A DNA stretch of 62,000 nt from Phoronis australis (taxonomy: Eukaryota > Phoronida > Phoronidae). The DNA is taken from positions 4,147 to 66,146 of the forward strand of contig NMRA01000511.1 of NCBI GenBank assembly GCA_002633005.1. The letters are read 5' to 3'. The position numbers and the translations under genes were made by a program. The notes beneath the pieces are model-generated. The model was given only the letters and a program-made list of their open reading frames with translations. It was not told the origin of the DNA and searched no databases. Below are positions 12,801 to 27,800 of the stretch, piece by piece (positions within the stretch are counted from its first letter, which is position 1; each line of letters opens with the position of its first letter).

Positions 12801-15800
12801 TCGTCATAATTTTACTTTCATTTGACAGTGACCCCACAAGCGATGATTTTTACATGTGTCTGATCATGCGCAAAGTTGGTGATGACGTTGAGGGAACTTA
12901 CACAGAAATCAGTAAGTTTGTGGTCAAGAAATATAGGTGTCACGCTGACGATAACGAAAGTTAAAATAACTCCGCCACATTCGATCTGACCAAGACCAAA
13001 AATAACACAGTGTATTGTACGCTATACATGTATTTATGTGTAGATTTTGAACAACTTAAAGCTGAGTTTGTGACTTGCATGTATAGTGATTCTTCAACTG
13101 GTAATGTATTTTGTAATATGACTGAAAAAATGTGTAGTGAACTGGATCATTTTTTACTGGACTCACTTGATAAAAATGTCCCAGATCTTCAGAGTTCGGG
13201 TACGAGCTCTTGCTTTGCGCGACACCTGACGGATGAAGACTTGCATTTCATTATGTCTACATAAAGACTATGTTTAAGCATTTTTTTCTCGCAAAGCTCA
13301 CTTTATACCACGGAAGAGTTATCGAACAGTTATAGAAGAAAACACACAATTTTGGTAAATATATTTTTTATTCGAAAAAAAGCGAGGAGTTACCTTACAC
13401 GTGCTTACGATTTCTAAGATGTGTTATGCATTGAACGTTCTCATACTGACGCGGTTTCTCTCAGAAATAGACAAGTATCCTGGCGACTTCGAGGTAATGT
13501 GTAACAACACACTGGCAGAGAAAAACTGGAAGCCTTATCCGGTCAACTACTTCCGTTTTTTCAACCGTGAGTATTCGAAACGCGTAACCTGGCGTGCATT
13601 CAGTAAACGCTAGGACCTACGCTAGGACCTTGCTAAAATCTAGTCAACGTCACGTGTCCTTATTTAAAATACACTGCAATATCTCACTTAATCTCGCGAA
13701 ATCTTGCTTTTTAGCGAGGTCCTAGCGTTACTGAACGGGTTGCTGGTGTAATTGTTACGGCGTTTAGTTACAATGCCTTCTGACAGCACGCGACAGAAAT
13801 ATTTACCATGGTGGCTAGAGCTGTCTTTTACAAGCTGAAAAACATAGAGGAACACATGGATCTGGGCTGTCCGTATTACAACAGTTGCTTTGTGTTAACA
13901 TTTGATGCAAATACCTAATGGTTTGACCTGTGCAGAATTTTTTTTTGGGGCGCGGGCTTAAGTGGGACTTATACTGAAAATAAGCTAAATCCTGATTGCA
14001 TTTCAGTGAGCGCAGTACGCAAGGAAATTACAACACCAAGTAAGAAAAATTCTTTATACCATCTACATGTATATAGGACACTTCTCTGGTTGAGTCGGTA
14101 ATTAATCTAGTAACCTACGTTTCAAAGCCTTTTAATGAATACTATTAAAGACTCAGTACGTCTTAGCACAGCACTGACAGACTCTGTCTAATATCGCCTT
14201 CACATGGCGTCAAATCCTGGGGTAGATCGGAAGTCTGATCAGCTGACCGAGAGCAAAATCAAACATTGAACGTGACTTTTATTAATACTCAAAATCCTGT
14301 CTGTATTTCAGTGAGGGTCACACGCAAGGAGACCACAACACCAAGTAAGGACAATTCTTTATATAATATATTTTTCGTATATCTCTGCTTCAGTAGGTTA
14401 TTCAGGGAGTAACTGTGTTCCAAACAGTTTTTAACCAATACTGCAAAGGACTGGTGACGTCTTAACTTAACAACGCATGACTTTTATCTAATACAGCATT
14501 CACATGACATGAAATCCTGGGGTAGATTGCAAGTCTGATCTGCTGGCCCAGAACAAAATTAAATACGAACGACTGTCAATTGCCTGATCCCTCAGTTACT
14601 TTCACAACCAGATTCACTAAAAGGTAATATAACTAAGAGGTAGTGTTATACCTGATTCACCGAGATTTTCTCTCAGTACTTTGGTCGGCAAAGCATTTTC
14701 CTATCCCGTTTTGTCCAGCACAAAACTCACTTAGACGTACCTGAGGTCTCGCGCCTGCTAAGCGCTGTGGAAGGTCAGTATTTCCACGTGAGCTCTTGTA
14801 GAGTGTAGAATATTCCAATTAATACTCTTAATTGTAACAGATAGAGTTTGGACGCGACTACCACCGAGTGTGCATGCCCACAGGACAAAGCATGAATGGC
14901 CCCTATTTACTAAGTTACATATACGGACTCTCGTCAAGTGGCGGTTCAGCGTATTTTTTCTGGTCCAGCTGCGCTAATCTTAACTGTTTGTGTGGTTTGA
15001 CCTGTACCGAAATTGTTCTGAGAGAGGGCTTAAATGTGGTTTCTAAACGCTGTTTGTACTTTCAGTGATCACCACAAGCATGAAGAAGACGACACCAAGT
15101 AAGAACAATTATTTATAATTTATATCTTCGCATTTCTTTTCTTCAGTCGGTAATTTCACGAGTAAATTATTTTCCAAGCCCTTTAAGAGAATATTGCAAA
15201 TGACTGGGTACGACTTAACCTAGCAACGCCTGGCTCTGTCTAATAGAGTGTTCACGTGACGACAATCTCAAGGTAGGTTTAAAGTGACTTGCCGGCTGAG
15301 CACAAAATCAAATATGATCTATCTTCACGTGTCTGATCCACGAGTTATCTTCACAACCAGATTCACTGAAAGGTGATATAACTAAGAGGTAGTGTTATGC
15401 CTGGATTTTTTAATTTGCAAACTGTGATTATCGAGATTTACTCTTAGTATTTACGTCCGCAAAATGTTTCCCTTTTATGTTTTGTATAACACAATACCCG
15501 GTTTAGACTGCCTTCGGGTCTTAAGCGGGCTAAACGCTCTGCAAGGTCAATGTTTCTACGGAAGCTCCTTGCAGAGTTTAGGATATTTCAAGGAATCCCC
15601 TGCAACGGATAGAGTTCAGACGACACTGCAGCCGAGTTCTGAGCATGTGCACGGTACAATGCAGGAGTGGTCTATTAAGTAAGTTATATATATGGATTCC
15701 CGTGAAGTGGCGGTTCAACATATTTTTTTCTTGTCCAGCTGTGGTGTTCTGATGCTTGTCTGGTTTGACCTGTAACGAAATTGCTCAGAAAGAGAGAGAT

Positions 15801-18800
15801 GCCTTAAATGTGAGTTCTACAATTGATACACTGAACGCTGTTTGTACTTTCAGTGATCACCACAAGCATGGAAAAGACGACACCAAGTAAGAACAATTAT
15901 TTATAATCTATATCTTCGCATTTCTTTTCCTCAGTCGGCAATTTCACGAGTAAGTTATTTTCCAAGCCCTTTTAGAGAATATTGCAAATGACTGGGTACG
16001 ACTTAACCTAGCAACGCCTGGCTGTGTCTAATAGAGTGTTCACGTGACGACAATCCCAGAGTAGGTAAAAAGTGACTAGCCGGCTGAGCACAAATTCAAA
16101 TATGATCGATCTTCACGTGTCTGATCCACCCGTTACCTTCACAACCAGATTCACTGAAAGGTAATATAACTAAGAGGTAGTGTTATGCCTGGATTTTTTA
16201 GTTTGCAATCTGTGATTCATCGAGATATACTGTTAGTATTTACGTCGGGAAAGTGTTTTCCTGTCATGTTTTGTATAACAAAATACCCAGTTTAGACTTC
16301 GCTCGGGTCTTAAGCTGGCTAAACGCTCTGCAAGGTCAATGTTTCTACGGAAGCTCCTTGCAGAGTTTAGGATAGTTCAAGGAATTCCCTGCAACGGATA
16401 GAGTTCAGACGACACTGCAGCCGAGTTCTGAGCATGTGTACGGTACAATTCAGGAGTGGTCTATCAAGTAAGTTATATATACGGATTCCCGTGAAGTGGC
16501 GGTTCAGCATATTTTTTTCTTGTCCAGCTGTGGTGTTCTGATGCTTGTCTGGTTTGATCTGTACCGAAATTGTTCAGAAAGAGAGAGAGATGCCTTAAAT
16601 GTGAGTTCTACAATTGATACACTGAACGCTGTTTGTACTTTCAGTGAGCACCACAAGCACAAAGACTACGACACCAAGTATGGACAATTCTGGTTATATA
16701 TTCTGTTTTTCGCATTTCTGTGCCTGAATTGGCCATTTAACGACTAGCCTGAGTTCCAAATCTTTTTTTAACCGAATGCTGCAATGCACTGACTAAAGTG
16801 CGTCTTAACCTAGCAATGTCATACTCTGTCAAATACAGCGTTCACATTTCGTCAGTCCTAGGGTAGATCGCATAGGCGGATTAAGGGAGAGAGGTAATTA
16901 ACATGAGGCTAAGGGGGGGGGTAGGGGGCTCAGACCCGATTGCAAGTGTCTGTTTCAGACCACCGGCGCAATTGTTTCCCCGATATTTTAGTCCTCTGTT
17001 TGTTGTTTAGTAGTATAAGGTCCACATTCTCAGAAATTCGAGCCCCCTATCTTTAAGGCTGGGTGTACGCATGCAATCGTGCTTTACGCGATTTCCCGAG
17101 ACAAAATGTTGCCCCATTTATTATATCCTAGATCCGCCACTGGATCGTATGTCTCAGTGATCCTCCGGCTGAAAACGAAATCAAATATGAACGTGACGTC
17201 CGTTGATACGCTAAACGATATTTGTATTTCAGTGAGCACCACACGCATGGAGACCACAACTCCAAGTAAGAACAATTCTTTATATGTTCTGTTTTTGCAT
17301 TTCTCAACTTCAATCGACAATTGAGGTAGCAACCTTTGTTCCTCGAGATTTCCTCTCAGTATTTTCATCGTCAAAACATTTTGATATCGTGTTTTGTCTC
17401 ACACAATGCTCAATTTAGATCCCCCGCAGGTCTCGCGCTTGTTAGACGCTCTGGAAGGTCATTATTTCCACGTGAGCTCCTTGCAGAATTTAGCGTATTT
17501 CAAAGAATCCTCTGAAGTGCAGCGGATAGAGTTCGGACGCGACTACTACCGAGTTCTGAGCATGCGCACAGGACAAAGCATGAGTGGCCTATTTAGTAAG
17601 TTACTTATGATGGTTTCCCGTGACGTGGTGTATTTCTCCGTGTCCAACTGAGCTGTTCTTGTGTTCATAATCCAAAATATGGTCTCGCACCTAGTAACTA
17701 CCGAATTGCGTTAGGAGTAAAACATAAAGCACTAAGGTGTCTCCCGCTACAATACTTTGCTCGTCAACTTTGGAATTTCTTTGTATCCGCAACATATTCA
17801 TTTGGTGCGTTCATGTTCACAGTTCTACTGTTAATGCAAAGGAAAGAATGATGAAGTGTTCACCTCTTGTTTCCTGTATACATGTATGTACTTACATGTA
17901 GAAACGAAGCTCATCTTTGAACGTGATTTTTTCTTAACAGTTTCTGGTACCAAACCACTGCGATTCTGCCGTCTTCACGCCGATGGTGAAATCCTCACAG
18001 CTATCATGCACGTGGATTATATGCCCAAAAAGTAAGATGTTGATTTTTGGTGTTTTATGGAATTGCTAACTTACTCCTTTAATGGCTTCTATAAAGGATT
18101 GGATTGTTAGGATCAGGGAATTACGAAAAGACTGAAACAACAACTGAGTCGTTGTCCTTGAGAAACGTATATAAAGCATGTTGGTGTCCTTCAGTTGCAC
18201 CTAGCAGGACTATGTCTTAGAGTTATCTCGGAGCCACGGACACTGCAATTGATCGTGAAATTGGTAAAACATTTGACAGACGCAATTACCGTCCTTGGTG
18301 AACATTTGCCTTGACTACCGTGTCTTTCTATACGACAGGATGATGGAGAGCTACAAGAGCAAAGGACTGTCCAATTACAGATGTCTGAGGTTGATGAAGA
18401 GTGGATCTGATCTTGTGGTGGACTACGAGGACAGTTATTGTAATAAGTGTTTACCATTCATTCTTTGTTTTGTCAGCCCGTGCTCATGTAGTACGACAGA
18501 ATAACCGCTAGCAACGGAACAAGGCCTTGAAACATTTCATATTTCTGCATTACTATGCGTCAGTGTAGAGTCTAAACTGCGTTCTGTAAAGTGCCTTTCT
18601 AGTTTGGTGAACATACAAAAGATCGCGTATACGACAGCGATCTTACTTTAGTAAAATGGATCCAAAAATTTGATAGGTTTACGAGCCTGGGTTGTTGACG
18701 GTGGAAAATTGTGAGGAGGTCTGAACACAATACATGTACTTTCACTCCATATAGCGACGCGTCTCGGGTGTGAAGGGCTTGACGTAATACCATCATTAGC

Positions 18801-21800
18801 TAGCGCTCTGTAGGTGTAAGACAAAATGTACCTTGGCGGTTTCATCTCGGGTTGCCAACTGGTCAATTTTCACTTAATAGGAGTCTTTGGAACATGGTAA
18901 TGATGTCGACGATCTCCTTCTTGAAAATCATTCCTGACTATGTGTTGTCTCTTGAATTCAGTTTTTCTAGTGAACGATCTGGATGAACAATGTCATAAGG
19001 TGGACAAGTGTCCCAACGACGCTAGGATAGAGGGATGGCATCCTTCCGCTACTAGACTCGTCTTGCTCAACTGTAGGTATTTATGCCGTCGCGTGCGAAC
19101 ACATTTGCACCATAAAGCAAACATTAGTTATAGCATTTTTTCAAACTGCTGAATGGAATGAGCTAAAAGTAGACAAAATGTCGATCTCAGTAATTTATGA
19201 AATTTACTACAACATTTGCTCTTGAAAATGATGGCTGACGCCAATGTCGACTTTGGTATTTTCCATGCTGTGATCAGTAAGTGAAAAGAGCCCGTTGTTT
19301 ATGGAATAGAAATCCAAGTTGTAACCGATTTCACATTTCCCGCTTGTTCCAGTAAACGCCACGTTAGCGAAACCAGGAGAAAAACTTCAGCTTAACATAA
19401 AGAAAATGGGTAAGAGTCCACTGTTAAAGAGATCGTGTCACGTTTCTTAAAAACGTCGGCGAGGAAACACGCAAACACGTTCTATAACAAAGAGCAGGGG
19501 TGCGTTCAGTAACGCTAGGTCCTACGCTAGGACCTAGCTAAAATCTAGTCAAAGTCACGTGCTTTCAATAAAAGTACACGGCAGTGTCTCACGTTATCTC
19601 GCGAAGTCTTGCTTTTTAGTGCGGTCCTAGCTTTATTGAACGGTAGGCAGCTGTGCAACAACTGACTTCTTTTGCTGGTTAAACAGTCCATGGCCTAGGC
19701 TTATCCGGCGTTCACCAGTCGCCGAACTCTAATTTATTATCTGACAAACTCTTCTTTTGTCTGTCCGCTGGCAGTCTATTATTTCTAGAACATTAAATGC
19801 AAAGTTTCCGCTAGCGTTTGGGAACCAATTTCGTTCCTTAATGCTCCAATTGAATTAGATAGTACCCGAAAAAAGGCGAAATGGTCTAAAATACAATCAT
19901 TTTTGCCTCACTTTTGAGAAGACCTATCGTGTCACGATAACGCCAAGCTTACTTGCCAATGCAGGCAAATGATAGCGTATATTGATACGTTAGTAAAACG
20001 CATTTTTCCTGATTCAGGGAATAGATACTTGGAAACCACGACAAACGTTTATTTGGGGAATCAGACAGTTCAGACACGCTATCAAGGTGAGTAGTCTAAA
20101 CCCTCGGTAAACGGTGAGCTCTACATAAGACTTCCTCTTGTCTCTTTGCTGCCGCACATCTCGTTAAATTTATTATTGGGGAATTTACAAGCGCAGTGAG
20201 CGGGATTAGAATACAAAATAAGTTGAACGAAAAACGTGGCTGACTGTATGTACAGGAAGGGCAGGGGAGGTCGCGCGAGTTTGGTCAGAGCACGCAACAT
20301 CACGTTTAGAAATAGCTCTCTCAGTGTCTCGCTTGTGTGTTCTTAACCTGTCCAGCCTATTTCAAGAAAATGGCCCCCAGTGATGGTATAGGTCATGTTG
20401 TTGAGCTATGATAGTAGATTGAACCTAAATGTAGTATTTCCGATCCATAAGCCAACCGTGTCTTCCGCGGAAATAGTGTCAACTTTATATTGAATATCAT
20501 TGATATCATTTGCAGCGTTCTGTGCCCCGTTGTTGGACGGTGTGGTCGGGAGGTATTCTCTCTGGTCCCTGGATCAAATGCGGCAGGGGTGGGCTCAGAA
20601 GGCCCCCAAGTATGTTGAGTTTGGACAGGATTACTTCCGAAGCATTGGGACGCTCGATCGTAATGCTATAGGGCATGGTTTATTTCGTAAGTGCTACAGT
20701 TTATGGAATTCATGTCTTTTCAATGAATTCTTAGAACTCGACAAAAGATGGCAAGAGCAAATACTTAGCGCGGGCATTTCCATATATATGTACAGCATAT
20801 GTAAGCAAATTGGACATTTAGTTTGACTCTAATAATGACTTCGTGTCTTTCCGTATATTTACGTAGAATCCTCAGGTAATTTCACTTAATGTACCTGAAT
20901 TTTTCCTGCTTTCTTCTTTTAGTTGCCGACAACATTCCTTTCAGATACAGTCGCGTCAAATGCACAGGTGACAAAATTTGGCTGTGGGTCCACACGAAAC
21001 GCAAGAAACGGTAATACTTTCACGTCTACTACATTTTGGATCTTAAGCGACACCATGCTCGTTCTTAATTTGTGCATTCATCACACCGTCTTTATCATTA
21101 CAATCTTAACGACCATCATGAAGTTCGCCGCCATCTTTGTATTGGTCACCGCCATCAGTATCAACGTTATCGTTCTTTTCGGGTCATCCCTAAATACAGG
21201 CACAGACGAGTTCTTCTCACTAGCAATTTTATCGCTTGCTCTCCGTCTGCGCAAGGCTTACTTGAAGCTATTCTATTTGATTTAAGCAAGCAAGTTTGAG
21301 AGTATTGATATTCTGGTGGTTCGAATTATTGAGGCCTGACAGTTGTGTGCATTATGAATCACCACTCCACCTTGCGTACGTTCCCTTTATTATTCCAGAG
21401 GTGGCCCCAGAGACAATCGCTACATGTGCATCATACTGCGGAAGATTGGTGAGCACGTCGAGGGAACATACTCTACAACAAGTAAGGTTTTGTCTTGTCG
21501 AAATAAAATCGATGCAAACCAGTGTGCGTAGGATCGGAGATGAGTTTAAGTGCTCAGTCACAGATTTTGACTGTGACCTGCTGTAGTCATATATTAGATT
21601 GAAGATCCATTCTTCGACGATTGTCACAATAAGTTCAGGTGCAGAGTTAGCACAGAAGTGGTTCATGCTTGTGGTTTGATGACAATGCTCTTTTGCTCTG
21701 AGACCAAAAATCCCAGGCTTGACTCGAATATTGCCCAGTAAAAATTAACGGTTTTTTGAAGCGTGTTTTGCGATTGGTCACGTTTCGAGCTAAGTGTTGG

Positions 21801-24800
21801 GCAGAGTTTGTAAGTATCGGACTTAAGTGCGTCAAATTCGTTCACAATTTCAGGCTACGAGTTGCGCGACTTCAGAAAAATGTGCATCAACACTTTAGAC
21901 GTGGATGCATTCAAAATGAGAGGATACCCGAAAAATTACTTCCGCTTGTACAATCGTAAGTCACTTTTAATACAGTGTGTTGCAAATTTACTTGGAAATG
22001 GTTAATACTGGAAAAATTAATTCTGATAAAGTGGCGATTATAAAACAACGCACTTCAGCAACGTCGAAATCTTCTTATAATTCTTGGTTGGTTGCAGTAA
22101 ACGAAACTTGTGTGGAAAGGGCACCAGCAGTAAAAAGCAATGCATCAGGTAAGGAATACTCAGACGGCCAAAAAAGCAAACCAATACTAAGTTGAGTTAG
22201 TCAAATCAAATACTATATCGTGTTTGATATCCCGATGAAAGAAGCGACCCCTTGCGATATCACATTTTGCCACGGACATTTTTGACGGGCATTTTCACGC
22301 TGGCCTGGTGTTACCATTGTTCACAAGCACTCAAAAAACGCGCAAAATATGGGCCTGCTTTGTAACTGTTATTTCAGCTGTGGTCTCGTTTTATGTAAAG
22401 TATCATTTGCATTTAAACAGTGAAAATGACGAACACTAACTGGATAATTTACAAACCGCTAACATCGAACATTTATTGCAGACAACTGTCATGTTCAAAT
22501 GAGGCCAGTACTGGGCCAGTACTGGCTTATTAGGTACCCGGGGGATTTTACCTTGTCCACCGATTCCCCTCCTCAGCTGATTGAGTTTGGACCAGACTAC
22601 TACAAAGTGATCAAAATGAATGATAACCAAACCATGACGGGATTGTTCAGTAAGTACGCGAGATCGACAAACATGTAGAATTCTCGGAAAAATGTGGGTC
22701 ATGACAGGATCAGCTATTTTGCAGACTGTGAGATTGAAAACGATACACTAGACAGTGAAATTTAACATGGATCATTGGTGATTCACTTTTACATCAATGA
22801 ACGCAGCCGTCATGTTAAGAAGATGGCCGCCGAAAGATAAAGACAAGGGATTGATACGGCCATGGTCATTTAGGAAATGAATTGCTTGGTGATCGGTGTT
22901 ACCTGAACCTAATACTAGCGTGTTCCGTTCGCTCTCAGTTTCAGGCATGCGCAGACTACGATATTGTCACTTGCAGTGTGACGACAGAAGTGCTCTCAAA
23001 GTCATCATTCCAATAGTTGATCGGTCCCAAAAAAGGTAAAATTTGTAAACAGCCGTTACACCCTTTCTGGTTATTGACGTTTTTCAACGGCAGAGTCAAC
23101 AAATTTTTGGCAAAATAACATCGAATGTAACGCACAGTACCTTGGTTATACGTGATTCTTGACCAAATGATACAGTTCTATAAATGGCGTTCAGGTACGA
23201 ATGCAAGCGACTTATAAAACGTACTGCATGCTCTTGAGTAGCGTATGGTGACGGCCAATTTAATAATGAGATCCAGCGACTACATTTACCCTCGGGAAAA
23301 TGTTCAACTCAGTTACACAAATTGAAGTTGGTTCAACTTTCTTTCAAGAGTGATGGGCGATAATCAACAGAGAATACGTCGCTATCGATGCATGTATTTG
23401 AAGAGAACGGGCGACAATTTATCTGTTGCGTATAAGGACAGCGATGGTAACTATTTAATTGTGACCACCTTAATTTCTTGCCTATTTAAGTCCGATCCAA
23501 TTGATGGGAATGTAATGTGATTCCACCACTGTTTCTGAGCTTGGAAACACAAACGTACATTGTAAGCTCATGCATGCATGGCTTGATGGAGACAAAATAA
23601 AAAACTTCGCTAAGGTATATTCCATTAGCCCTGCAGGAAAGAGGTTTCGGTGCTGCTACAATTCAAAATCAAAGCGTGAGCTGAATTGCTGGATAATGTC
23701 GCCTCTGAGCACACAATCTACCCCGGCTGGGTCCATCTGTAACATTCAAACTCGTCTGCACAACAACTTGTGAATAACGAGAGCACCTTAATCGCTATGC
23801 AAAATTACACAACTGTCACTTCATTATTTCCGTACACATCCAGCGAACGACATGAACTGTTCGGATGTCACCGACTGTCCAGACGTTTCGAAGTTGGAAA
23901 CAGGAAGTCCACAAGGTCTTGGATTAAGATTATTTGACCGTGAGTAAGTTTATTACACGACGCTTCACACAAATACGTTATATCAAGAGAGATAGATTTA
24001 CGTCTTGGCGTTCAGTATGATTTTAGAGAAGTGTGAGATACAGTCCAATATGCATACTGATTTTAACAGCACTGAGTACAACTAGAACATATTATTTTGA
24101 TGATATGCAGAAAATAATGGTGCTTTTCATTCCTTCTAATGCTACTTTTTTAGTCAACACCACCGTGGCACCTCGTGGAGAGATACTTCAGCCGTTCATT
24201 GAACACACAGGTTGGTACGATTCAAATCCCTTTTTGACGGTTTTGTTAAGCGTCTTAGCACCGAAAAAATGCAACTTTTGGCTTACATTCTGGAAATTTT
24301 CTTTTTTAGGTTTTGAAAATGTCCTCTTCCATACAAGCCGCTAACAAAATGCTAATGGTTTCTGATCTTTGTTGTTTCCATTTCACATACGTTTGCGGTG
24401 TTTATGCAAAGATATTTGGAGTCTCTTTTCGCGAAAAAGATATCTGTAGCCGAGCTTCACTGAACGCGTTAACTTTTCTTTTCTTACCAGACGAGGGGTT
24501 TGTAGACACCACGTCAAAATACCTCCTCGAAGATCGACTTGTAGAACCAAGAATTCCTGGTGAGCTGCTTACATGTTTCTGTTTCCATTTAAATGATTTT
24601 TCTGTATTGCGCATTCAATAAAAAATCGTGGTTGATGTTTTTGATTGACCCCGAAGCCCTAGAAGTGTGTGAGCAAAGTTTTGAGTGAAATGCAAATACT
24701 CGGTAGTTGCTTTGCTCTACCCTCCTAGAGCCCGTTGTACCGAGGGCGCGTGAACTGTCGTAGCTAAGACGGTCACTTTATTTAGAACGCGACGCAGCGC

Positions 24801-27800
24801 TGTCATAAGATGACTCGTGCCAATTGGGGTTAAGTTAGTAGGCCTAAATGTCCATACTCTGACTTAACGACCGCCTGAAGCACGACCCCAGTGGAACACT
24901 TGCAATTTAAAGCCGAATTTACGACCTCCTGTGCAACGACCTCTGTCTCTGGTTCGAAGATGATCTGCATAGACCTAACCTTGCCACAACTTCAATTCGC
25001 AGACAAATGTGCAACGTTACTAGAGGGAGTGAGGGGCAGATACTCAGCATGGTCGTCAAGAGAGATGGAGGAAGGTTGGGCAAAAAGTGTTCCAAAATGG
25101 GTCGAGATTGAGCGAGACTACTTCAGGACACTGGGAACGTTTGACCGCCATAGACTTGGTCCGGGCTTGTTTCGTACGTAGAGCTTACTACAGATGTCTC
25201 TATAACAATGGCTGTTTTTGCTTTTTTCATAGAATCAAATATACTTCACCAGTTGATCATTCGATGTATTTCTTGCTTTGATGAATGTCGTTTGAACGCA
25301 ACATGAACAATGGGATTCGGTGTGCTCTACCTCTCAGACGTTGTTTTTACAGAATATTTTGCGAGAAACCGCACGGGTAATGTCCACGATTCATGTACTG
25401 AGTATCCCGGAGTATAACACATTTATGGGAGGGGGAACACAAAGTACGACCCCTAAAAAACGTCGCCGGCATATCTTTTTACAGGTGATGCAAATTCTTT
25501 TCCTTCCATAAAACGGGGTTGCCTACAAGTAACATGCATCGCCTCTCCACTGGTGGCAGATACATTTGACTAAAGCTAGCTTTGTTGATTTTTCTTGCAT
25601 TTGTCTGTAGCAATACCCACTCACTGTCATTACTTTGCAGTTGCCGATAGCGTGCCTTTCCGTTATAACGAAGTGAGTTGCAGTGACTCTCAACTCTGGC
25701 TGTGGATTCGCATTGGAAAGTTGCCCGCGTAGGTACTTGTGCACTACTTCTGGGGCCATTTTGCATTCGTAAAAATAGAAAGATGTAACACAAAAAACAA
25801 CGCTTGTGTGGGGTTCATGCTTAGACAAATTAGCTTTGACGTGGTACTTGCACATTTTTGATATTTTGACTCCATTGTTTAGCAACTATAGGACTTTCAT
25901 GTTTTGCTTACTGCCCCACCTGTCGGCGAGTTATAACTGAAACAGAACACACACACTGTTCTGAGCCAGACTAAAGAAGGAATACAAGTAATTTACAGCA
26001 GATAGCAAGGCATGGACACTTGTTGGCAGATCAATGACTGGAAAGCGAGTGGGAAAGTACAGTAATAAACCTAAACAAAGTAGAATACCCATGAATTCCT
26101 CGACTTGTTTTCCTCGGAGGGCATTGTAAAAACAGCCCTTTTGCGCATTTATAATGAATTTTCAGGTTTAAGTTTGGACTTGCTGTTGCAGAGATAATGA
26201 AATCAAAGGTTTATACATGTGCATAACCCTTCGCAAGTTAGGAGAAGACATTGAGGGAGTAGTCAATACACCTATACGTGAGTGAATCTGTTATAGTTAC
26301 CTTAGTTATGGCAGGGGCCCACAGATGGCGATAATTCGTGACCTTACGGTGGTGGAGTTAAGATCAAACTTTTCTGATGAATCCTCCATTCACACGCTCT
26401 CGGGAGTTTACATATCAAAGGTCAATATAGGCGTTTTCGTCAACTGTTACGATTACATGCAAGGAAAGATCTGTTGGGCATTCACGACTTGTCACCAAAA
26501 AGCCAGCAATATGAAAAACGACTTCTCCTTAGTTACCTAGAAAAGCCACAAAACACGCTGTGTTGTTTCAGGATTGCATTGGAAGTGTTGGCGGAAGAAA
26601 ATTCAAATTTTCACTGAAATTACTGCTCCGGACCTATTACTTTATTGCTTCTCATTCCAGAAATAAGCGAAGAGCCAAAAGATATTAAAGAAATGTGCAA
26701 GTACGACTTCGATCCACCGAAGCTCCTTCGACTGGCAAACGGATACCCAGCCTACTTCTTCAGACTGTATGACCGTGAGTGAGATTTACAGTACATGACG
26801 ACCGATCTTTTACTTTCTAAGACGGCATCTAATAAGTCACCTAAACCCATCTTTGACAGACGTTATATTTATGTACATGAACGATGACGTTTAAGAGGAG
26901 ACATAAGGAGAAGTCCTAAAACAATATAATGGTTGAGCATTTTTTGAAAGGTTGAGTATACTACACAAAATGTGTTTGAACGAGCCTAGCACAATCTTGC
27001 CTATTTCGACTATCACTGCCAAAAAGCAAATGCGTAGCGGGAGGAAATTCATAAGATATGCCGATGGGAATACATAAGACCTCGTGAAAGCCAAGACAGA
27101 TGTAGGACACATCATACCAATGGTTTCCATTTCTCTTCAGTTAACGTGACACGTGACCGGGACGTGAATTCACACGACTTTCTGGGAGACCCATTTGCAG
27201 TTACTGGAGTTAACGGTAAGTATAATGACTTGCATCATCCTGGCTATAGCATAAAGTATCGGCAAATGTATAAAAACGTGTTTTACAAATCTGAGCCGGT
27301 AATGCGAATTAATGTTAAGCATGCTTACCAATGCCGCTAATGTGCAGCGCTGGATCCATTTCAACGTTCTGACACAGCGCATCCTAACTAACAAATGTGT
27401 GCAGCGATTCATTTTAACGAGAATGTACAGACGGACCACGTGATTTCATGTTGATTAAACCTACACTACAAGCAAATATTTTGTTGAGCTGACGTGAACA
27501 GGGCGGTGCCCGGACATCTGGTGGAAGGCACGAGACGGCAGCTCCTACGAAACAGATCATATATCAGCCGTTCGGACCCACCCTCCAGACGTCTGGACAA
27601 CCAAGGACATGGGTGGCCCCCAGGAGCCCTCTATGGTGCGCCGCTCATGATAACGCCAACAAGTCCACTACATCATGTACTCTTGCAGGTGAATGTAATG
27701 TGACGGCGACACGAATAAGGGGCGTGTACTCAACCGAGGACAACATGTCGGACAAGAGAAGAATTAGGTTTTGCCTGGGTTACTTCACAGTGTCGGGGGT

